A stretch of 64,000 nucleotides of DNA, from NCBI GenBank assembly GCA_026075535.2, contig AP026545.1, positions 5,828,001 through 5,892,000 on the forward strand. The letters run 5' to 3'. Both the position numbers and the translations under genes were made by a program. This document shows positions 57,575-64,000 of this stretch, in pieces. Under the pieces are notes generated by a model, which did no database searches, was not told where the DNA came from, and saw only the letters and a list, made by a program, of their open reading frames with translations. Source of the stretch: Tricholoma matsutake (lineage: Eukaryota > Basidiomycota > Agaricomycetes > Agaricales > Tricholomataceae). Position 1 is the first letter of the stretch, and each line of letters begins with the position of its first letter.

Positions 57575-59242
57575 TAGTGTTTGAAAGTCTGGTCCAGTTT
57601 TTTGCCCCTCTTAGAGGGCAACTGTGAACCGGACCAGTTCATGTATTTCAGAATTTATATGCAACTGCAGACTGGACCGGTATAAACTGGTCTGTTGTGG
57701 TTGCCTTACAGTTCCAGAACCGGTTGCCACTGGTTCTGTGTTAGACTGGTCCAGACCGGTTTGGAACCAGTCAGGACCAACTACATAAGTACACTACATA
57801 ATACAGTTTCAAAACTATAGTGAACCTAAAAAAAAATACCCCTCACAGGCAGGGGCCTGTGAGCGAGCATGTCAGTAATGAAACAAATAAAACCCTAAAA
57901 TAAAACCCCACAGAATGTGCTACTAGGTTACCACCCTCGTCTGCTTGATTAGCTATTAGCACCTGCGATCCACCCCACAAGCAGTTGCTCATAGCGGTGG
58001 GGGCAGGTGCTAGGTTATGCCACTGGTATTGAGGTTAGTGTGATGTGATGGGTTTACAAGGTGGTGTGGTGCATACCTGAGCTGGTGGTTGAACCTTGTC
58101 CACACATCGTTAGCACCCACATTTCATCCATTGCCTCCTAATGTTCGTCATTTGAGGTGGTTTGTAGTTCATTGTTCATTGTTTGTCAAATGTTGTCCAT
58201 CCATTGTTAGCACCCACATTCTCCTATGCAAGCAGATGCTCACAATGGCAGGGGCAGGTGCTGGATACTGTTGTTGCAGTGGTCCTGTTTCGAGAGGGGA
58301 TATGGGGGGGTCAGTGGTGACGTGGTGGGTTTACAGGGTTGTGGGGTGCTTACCTTGCTACCTTGCCTGGCTTTTCATCATAGCCCATTGTGCTGGCGTT
58401 GAATCGTCGTCATCCACAGTGTTGATATAGCCATTAGCACCTACAATCCCCCTGCGAGCAGTGGCTCGCAGCAGTGGGGGCAGGTGCTGGGTTAATGTTC
58501 CTGTTCTCGAGTGGTTGGGGTTGTTAGTGATGACATGGCAGGTTTACAAGGTAGGGAGGGTGCTTACCTGTGCAATGCCCTCATTTACGGAGTGACGGTG
58601 GTCATGTTGAGGGTGGTGGTAGTTGCATTGGCAGAGGCGGTGGTGTTGCATTGGTGGAGAACTGCTATGATAGCACCAATGATCCACCCCATGAGCAGTG
58701 GCTCGCGAGGCTGGATGTCATTGTCATCATCATCTCTGTTCGTTGGCCAGCCCAGTCATTTGTTGTCCACCCATGAGCAGTGGCTTGTGAGGTGGCATGG
58801 GTGGGGTATGGCAGGTGGGTGTGGAACTGCCATCCTGGGGCTGTCTCGTTGTTGTAACACATTTAGAACCTAAAAATCAAATGAAAACATTAGTTAGTTC
58901 GACAAAAAAACATGAAGCAATAAGGAAAAAACTACCTAGGCCCATATTCTGTTGGTCACACAGTGGTTGTGGTGGTTGCGTTGTTGTTGAATGATGGTGA
59001 GAACACAACATTGACTGATGTTGATTTGATTGATGCATCACATGTGATAAGACTGGTTGCACATGGGGTCAGTTGCAACTGGTCTTTTAGCAGTCTATTA
59101 ATATTGTTGATTATAGCCAGACCGGCAACCGGGTAATACCCAGACCTTGGGCAACCACAACCGAAAGTCCAGTTGCCATCAGTCTGGTTCAGTTCAGTTG
59201 TCGGTCTTTTTTCAGTCCTATAGACTGGACTTTCAAACACTA
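57575..59242 (-). mobile_element. hAT-like tagtgttta-family element with exon-intron cassettes, 1668 bp
   Basis: Ends tagtgtttgaaagtctggtc and complement; flanks tttgagag (57567-57574) and tttgagcg (59243-59250), an 8-bp duplication with one mismatch. Subterminal regions are rich in actggtcc, ccggtt and accagtt. The centre is a tandem array of palindrome-bearing, intron-containing cassettes. No transposase seen. Same family as 36503-40044, 45297-46062 and 55295-56066. Confidence 0.8.
57950..58935 (-). other. Tandem exon-intron cassettes with palindromes (array B)
   Basis: On the minus strand four intron-like units are spaced along the array: 58935-58870, 58567-58487, 58353-58268 and 58076-58010 (66, 81, 86 and 67 nt). 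Three of them share the start gta(a/t)gcaccc and the middle word cttgtaaaccc or ctgtaaaccc, so they are duplicates. Each is followed by an exon-like block opening with the palindrome (for example cccactgctgcgagccactg then ctcgcaggggg at about 58480-58447). Palindrome copies also lie at 57842-57866, 57971-58012, 58210-58260, 58684-58715 and 58764-58800. One frame of an exon reads GIVGANGYINTVDDDDSTPA, but frames are not kept between cassettes, so coding is doubtful. Confidence 0.55.
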
Positions 59243-59970
59243 TTTGAGCGGATGATCAAAAAAGAATTTATGCCACCCATGGAGTGCATCAGGGGTCAGA
59301 AAGATGGATGGGTCTGCATTACCACAATCTTTCCAAAATGGCATGTGAATGCCATTGAGAGAACATGTTTGACAGATTTGATAAAATGGGGGTATGTCCA
59401 TAGGATCCACTGCAGTGCAAGCTTCAACAATGCAGTGTAGAGTATAATCCCATGTACAAGGTGGATGGGGTGAACTGATGCCCATACCAGTGGATGATGC
59501 AGTCAAGACAGCTGATTGCTTCCCAGCAGTGCAGGCAAGTAATAGCTGCTCAGCATAGTTGGAAATCCAGGAGACAATAAGTGTATGAATAATGTGCTCA
59601 TATTCATCAGGACCAGTCATAAAACACCCCCTTTTCTCCACATCTTTGAGGTTCTGCATGATGATAAAGATGCAACTGTGATAGACCTGTGCACTGAGAA
59701 CTGATTGGACTTGTGGAGTAACATCAACAAACTTTGGAATAGGGAGATATCCAATAAGAGTGAAGGAGTGTGATGAGGCTTTCATTCAAATGTTGGCATC
59801 AATGTTTGTGAGGGACAGAAGTATGGGGTGCATTTCACAGTTACCAGTGCCAATAGTGAGCAGTGTCTTGTCTGATGCACAGATGATTCTTAGGAAAGAA
59901 TGGAGTTGACTTCATATCAAACATAAGCCAGGTTTTTATAAAATTTGTCAAGACTCACTTGGTAGTTCCA

Positions 59971-60460
59971 AGCATGATCTCCACTCATGCATAAGGCATG
60001 ACATGGGTACCGGTAAACCCGTGATAATATGGCCATGGGTATGCATGGTTATGGGTAGAGGTCACAAGTTGCCATACCCAATACTGTACCCTTTTCCATG
60101 GTGTTACAGGTATGTGTGGGTATGCCAGTACTGGGATTTTGGTCAGGTGAGTGTAGTGATGTGCCCGGCCCGGCCCAAAGCCATGAGCTGGGCCAAGCCA
60201 GGCCATTAGTGACGGCCCAGCAACAGCTTTGGCCTGGCTCAGAGTAGCTGAAAGCCAAAGCCGCCGGCTCAGGCTGCGGCTTTAGTCGTACTAATTTCAT
60301 CATTGAAGTATGCGTAAATTACTGCTTTTCGAACCTTGTGTGAACCCATTCTGTCTTGTAATTTGAAGTACATCATGTAGCTCGTCATTTGACATGGCTC
60401 ACATGAGCATGAGGTTGGTAAACAGCCATCAACAACACGTCAGTACGATGATCTCTGCGG
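59971..60460. repeat. Repeat fragments: cccatacc block and GC-rich cccggcccggccc block
   Basis: 59990-60125 is rich in catgggtat, cccataccc and ggtacc words like the MITE family at 46509. 60155-60295 begins tagtgatgtgcccggcccgg and is made of ggccaagccaggcc-type self-complementary pieces, the look of a hAT MITE, but a second end was not defined. Confidence 0.4.
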
Positions 60461-60905
60461 GTGTGGCAGAACTCAGTGAGTTCTGCTTTGTTTCTTATCA
60501 TCTTATACTTGATTATAATCTATTTACATGGCCTAGTGAAACGAGAGGCCCACGGCATGCCCTTCTTTCACATTTTGATGTTTTCACTATGTAGTAGCTA
60601 CAACCTGGGTGTGGCAGAACTTGGTGAGTTCTGCTTCATTTCTTATCATTTTATACTTAATTCTAATTAATTTACATGTCATTTAAAAGGCCTAGTGAGG
60701 TGAGAGGCCCACTGTGTGCCGTTCTTTCATATTTCGATGTTTTCACTAGTAGTAGCTACAACCTGGGTGTGGCAGAACTCAGTGAGTTCTGCTTCATTTC
60801 TTGTCATCCTGCACTTGATTCTATTGTGTTTACATGTCATCTGAAGGGCCCAGTGCAATGAGAGTCCTGCGACATGCCATTCTTTCACATTTCGGAGGTC
60901 TTTAC
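60461..60905 (+). repeat. Three tandem copies of a repeat of about 150 bp with an inner palindrome
   Basis: The phrase gtgtggcagaactcagtgag followed by ttctgctt starts at 60461, 60609 and 60767 (periods 148 and 158). Each copy carries cagaactcagtgagttctg, an almost perfect palindrome, then A+T-rich sequence, then a (g/c)agaggccca...tctttcatatttcgatgttttcact tail. Confidence 0.75.
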
Positions 60906-61140
60906 ACTCCCCCCCATATTCCTATAGGAATCCGATGATTCCGATGATTCCGATTGGACTCCAATTGGAATCCAACCATATTCCGATGTCATTTTCACCA
61001 GCCAAATTGACATGAAATGGCACATTTAGTCCTAGTCCAGTCTGATGTAGTCCAATCAGAGTCCAATCAGACTATCGGAATTTCCTAGGAATTTCCGATC
61101 ATAGAAATCACATAGGACTAGTCCAAAGTTATGCTAAGAC
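60906..61140. repeat. Self-complementary attccgat-rich repeat
   Basis: It opens with attcctataggaatccgatg and contains gattccgatgattccgattg; further on atcggaatttcctaggaatt and aggattccgatatg run in complement. This looks like a small foldback element; ends were not fixed. Confidence 0.45.
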
Positions 61141-61210
61141 ATCAGACAACATAGGATTCCGATATGAATGAAAGCAGCCTTGCTTAGTAATATAGTATGA
61201 AAAATTAAAT

Positions 61211-61290
61211 GCACAGACGAGAATTGAACACTTGACTACAGAAGATTATGTAAGCGTAAACCGACAACAATACCATTAGGCTAAACAGTC
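61211..61290 (-). repeat. tRNA-like unit, probable SINE head
   Basis: Read on the minus strand it has an A-box-like ttagcctaatggtattg near its 5' end and a B-box-like gtgttcaattctcgtc about 50 bases later, the spacing of an RNA polymerase III internal promoter. D-, anticodon- and T-arms do not all pair, so a working tRNA is unlikely. Confidence 0.45.
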
Positions 61291-61329
61291 ATTACAGGTA
61301 AGTGATCATACTACACTACATATCATTCC

Positions 61330-62460
61330 CACAGGTGTGATGACAAAACACATAGCCGCATCATCACACCTGCCAGCTCATCAACTCCCACCACCACCAC
61401 CAACGACGACAAGCACACCACCTCCATCCCCCCCACCTCAACCACCTCAACCCAGCAACTCCCACCACTCCCACTTCACCCCCATCTCTAGACAAGCCCC
61501 CAAGACCGGAAACAACTGGTTTTGACGCCGAATGACGCCCAAACGACGCAATCATCGTTTGGGCCATAGTAAGTTTTTTTTCATTCATTTTTTACTTTTG
61601 TAAACTAACTAATTCATTTGTCTTGTTTCTAGGTTCTAATCTACATGAGTAACAATGGACTGACGCAAGCCAAACCCACACCCAATGATGCCCCTGGCAA
61701 CCCCCCTCCTCCCCATCAAAACAGGATGTGAGGGTATCAATCATGGTCAGGAGCATGGTGAGCAACACCAGGAGACCCCAGAAGGGGAATACCCACCCGG
61801 TAAGCACCACCTGACCCCTCCCCTCGAGCCACATCACTGATGAACTGACAACGCACCCACCCCATGCCTACGAGCTGCTGCTCATAGGGTGGATCATGAG
61901 TGCATGGACCCCCCACAACACCAATGACATCCAGCACCCCCCATCACCGCTGTGAGCGACTGCTCGTGGGGTGTATATGGGGTGCAAGAACATGGGAACT
62001 GCATGGAGGGACAACAACGGCACCAAATGACACACCTACAAGCAGCTGCCCATAGGGTGGCTCGTGGGTGCAGACGACGAGAGGGATGAACGACAAGGGT
62101 GACAAAATGACAAGGGGAAAGGGAAACAATGACCAGAAGGGGAGACGATGGCGACACCTGCCCCACACACGCCTACGAGCATCTGCTCGTAGGGTGTTTA
62201 AGGGGAGGGGGAGGGGACGATGGACAAACACCGCCACCAACATACGACGCACCACCCACCACCAGCCTTGCGAGCAACTGCTCGTGGGGTGGACAGTGGG
62301 TGGAACAATGAGGGAGGGGAGATGAGGGAGGGGAGGGAAGCCACGGGGGAGGCAAGGTGAGGGAGGCAAGACACAATGGAGACAAGAGGGAGGGGAAATG
62401 ACAGGACAGGGCTGACGAGACAGCCAACATGACGCACCACCACCCCCTCCCCCCCATTTC
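61330..62460 (+). other. Palindrome array C with a leading intron
   Basis: A good intron lies at 61569-61632 (gtaagttttttttc...ttgtttctag); the following exon edge gttctaatctacatgag resembles the edge after the intron at 58870 on the other strand (gttctaaatgtg). Then come five palindrome copies: 61868-61892, 61951-61973, 62033-62060, 62171-62196 and 62267-62292, with cores such as ctacgagcatctgctcgtag and tgcgagcaactgctcgtggg, each running into gggtg. The DNA between copies is not conserved. No protein recognised. Confidence 0.5.
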
Positions 62461-62693
62461 GTGGGGGGGTGGGTTTTTTTTGTAGAATTTAAAATAGTAT
62501 AATTAAATAGTATAATTAATTCTCCCCCTCGCATTTGCATGGGGTTTTTAAAAAAAATCTATATTAGTTATCTACTCCCTCGTGAAGATGCGAGGGCTCA
62601 ACAATTTTTTTTCGAGCTCTTGTGAGAGAGGTTAAAAATAAGTGAACTAATCCTAAGTGCTTTAAATGGACTTTATATTACATATTTATTAAT

Positions 62694-62880
62694 GCTCCTG
62701 TGGCTCAACTGGTTGAGCACTTGTTTGGTAGTCATGTCATTTATATCCCAAGGTCTAGAGTTCAATTCCTGCTCTGCCCATTTATTTTGTAAGCACTTTC
62801 ATCAAGTTAGGTCTTCTGAAATGGTGTGGTATTCCAACTACTACCTGTTAGGGCGACACCCACTATCTGCTAGCTAAGAC
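62694..62880 (+). repeat. tRNA-derived SINE-like element
   Basis: It begins gctcctgtggctcaactggt and forms a perfect D-stem (gctc/gagc) around aactggtt, matching an A box. A B-box-like gagttcaattcctg follows at about 62759-62772. The T-stem and acceptor stem do not pair well. The body runs on to about 62880, where an LTR appears to begin. An A- or simple-repeat tail is not obvious. Confidence 0.5.
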
Positions 62881-63247
62881 TGTGTGGGTTCTCTCTACAA
62901 GAAGGGGGCGGGATCCATGCGCGTGATGGGGAAATTGATGGTTTTGATGCGAGGGGTTATTAATAGATGAGTTTGTTGAGATAGGCCTTTCACACTGAAA
63001 ACATAGGTGGAATACCTAAGAGAACACAACTGGGGTCCCCTAGGCATATATTTAGGGTTTATATACTATGTTACATATATTGTACATTGTTGTTACCGAC
63101 GCACTCGTACATGTGCGTATATTTTGATGCGTGCGAAATAAAATTCTCACGCTATCAAAATGTAGCGTCATTTGGCGTCATGTAGCGTAATTTGACATAA
63201 TAAAATAAAAATGAAAGTTTATTAGGTAATGGGGTAGTTTCCTAACA
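62881..63247 (-). repeat. Probable 3' LTR of the right-edge gypsy
   Basis: On the minus strand a polypurine tract (aggcataaaaggggggtaa) ends directly before tgttaggaaactaccccatt at 63247, a normal start for a 3' LTR. The far end is uncertain; gagagaacccacaca near 62881 is a reasonable guess. The 5' LTR lies outside the window. Confidence 0.5.
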
Positions 63248-63258
63248 TTACCCCCCTT

Positions 63259-64000
63259 TTATGCCTCAACTTCCAGGTGAGAAAATATTATGTTTGTCCC
63301 CTCTGTGAAATTTTGGTAAGGCCGGAATTTCATCCCCTCATACACCATTCTCGCAATGCGACGCAGAGCATTCAGATTACGTTTAAAGAATTGGGCGATC
63401 GTGTTATGCGCTCGCTTACAATTCTCTTTGGGTTCCCATGAATTATTTTCATCCATATAGTTTTTCCACTTTATTAAGAACTCCAATTTGTTCCGTTGAA
63501 GACATGAGTCTAGAATTTCTTCAACTATGTATTCTGGAGCACCTTCTACTATTATCGGAGGTTGCGGAGTAGTTTGTTGGCCAGGAATAGTGGGCGGACG
63601 GTAAGGGCGTAGGCGAGATACGTTAATCTCGGGATCAATCTTAAATGATCAGGGTAATTTTAGCACTACTGCATTAGGTGAGATCACTTTAGAGATTGCA
63701 TATGGGCCAACTTGTTTCTCCGTAAGTTTCTTCAAAGGTCGTGGAATATTCAGGTCCTTGGTACTTAGCCATACCAAGTCACCAACTTTGTACTCTGGAG
63801 CATGTGCTCGAGTACGATCCACATGTCGCATCATGTCATCACGTGCTTTCTTCAATGCCGCCTCTGCTTCCTCTTGTACCCTTTGCATCTTAGATACAAA
63901 ATCTTCTACCGACTGTACTTTGACTTCCCTTCTGGGTTCTACTCCCATGCGAGGATGATATCCATAATTCGCGAAAAAGGGTGACATACGAGTAGCCGAA
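63259..64000 (-). pseudogene. Ty3/gypsy integrase C-terminus and chromodomain, runs off the right edge
   Basis: One minus-strand frame: MSPFFANYGYHPRMGVEP (end of the integrase core), QRVQEEAEAALKKARDDMMR, YKVGDLVWLSTKDLNIPRP, KLTEKQVGPYAISKVISPNA (GPY/F module), then after a TGA at 63651-63649 the chromodomain EYIVEEILDSCLQRNKLEFL with IKWKNYMDENNSWEP. The chromodomain keeps the W-E pair missing in the outer gypsy at 24.3 kb. The stop falls in KLP-x-SFKIDPEINVSRLRP, where arginine is usual. About 20 residues of leucine-poor tail follow to 63259. Confidence 0.85.

Larger units (their letters stand above)
57283..59970 (-). pseudogene. Plavaka transposase, split by a hAT-like element
   Basis: Plavaka is a CACTA-related transposon group abundant in agaricomycetes. 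Reading leftwards: an exon starting near 59891 after an intron (gtgagt...ctaag) gives IICASDKTLLTIGTGNCEMH, then a TGA at 59788, then SFTLIGYLPIPKFVDVTPQV, VLSAQVYHSCIFI, SWISNYAEQLLLACTAGKQS, HPPCTWD, LNGIHMPFWKDCGNADPSIF and LTPDALHGWHKFFFDHPLK. The last codons coincide with the insertion site of the element at 57575-59242. Beyond it the frame resumes: WVINIIGGAELDYHL, LKLKQCTGREHCELQKLPVA. The 3' part is lost at 57283. These blocks are characteristic, so the family call is firm although no ends were found. Confidence 0.85.

Noticed and set aside
61868..62292. CRISPR-like array (palindromic repeats separated by unique spacers)
   Set aside because: The host is a eukaryote, the spacers vary from about 55 to over 110 bases, the repeats are not identical, and no cas genes are present. 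Transposon-linked palindromes explain it better.
62694..62784. Functional tRNA gene
   Set aside because: The D-stem pairs, but acceptor and T-stems do not, and the anticodon arm cannot be formed with a normal loop.

Overview
The window looks like nuclear DNA of a basidiomycete fungus, most likely an agaricomycete. Its real genes are cut by many GT-AG introns of about 45-60 nt, and it holds fungal housekeeping genes together with element types typical of agaricomycetes (Plavaka, chromodomain Ty3/gypsy, hAT-like and Tc1/mariner-like elements). No database was searched; identities come from motifs read in translations.

Host genes are few. On the minus strand at the left edge is a partial, intron-rich conserved gene of unknown function (48-709). 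TRP4 (anthranilate phosphoribosyltransferase, 1114-2263) and HIS1 (ATP phosphoribosyltransferase, 13562-14781) follow, both minus. ROT1 (ER folding factor, 41944-42801, minus) sits alone in a small gene-like island. A casein-kinase-1-type kinase (19919-21009, minus) is complete except for one in-frame stop.

Between TRP4 and HIS1, a pair of perfect 60-bp inverted repeats (2943-3002 and 13340-13399) encloses two elements with perfect 8-bp target duplications: a 6.58-kb element (3136-9718) coding for a Ulp1-like protease, a zinc finger and a P/THAP9-like transposase, and a 1.74-kb non-autonomous element (10566-12305) whose ends begin alike. From 17 to 35.7 kb lie a truncated gypsy copy, the kinase, a hAT transposase remnant, and an outer gypsy element (24.3-35.7 kb) that was itself entered by a complete gypsy element (26268-32025).

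From 36 to 60 kb the nesting is dense. One terminal-inverted-repeat element (36038-40414) contains another (36503-40044). Two sibling non-autonomous elements of about 770 bp lie at 45297-46062 and 55295-56066, and a 310-bp MITE at 46509-46818. An 8.5-kb LTR element (48519-57029) carries gag and an unrecognised long ORF, with no pol seen; a Tc1/mariner-like gene lies inside it. A Plavaka transposase gene is split by a 1.67-kb member of the same hAT-like family (57575-59242). The last 4 kb hold tandem repeats, a palindrome array, two tRNA-like (SINE-like) units and the 3' end of another gypsy element running off the right edge.

Two themes stand out. First, a palindrome of the form GAGCA-x-TGCTC recurs in three arrays (37.3-38.4, 57.9-58.8 and 61.9-62.3 kb), each next to sequences with well-formed introns, and in one array as tandem exon-intron cassettes. 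Second, element decay is strongly biased to CpG: the two LTRs of the inner gypsy copy differ at 12 positions, all readable as CpG transitions, and about twenty element reading frames, plus the kinase, are stopped by TGA where CGA is the likely ancestor. This points to cytosine methylation of repeats.
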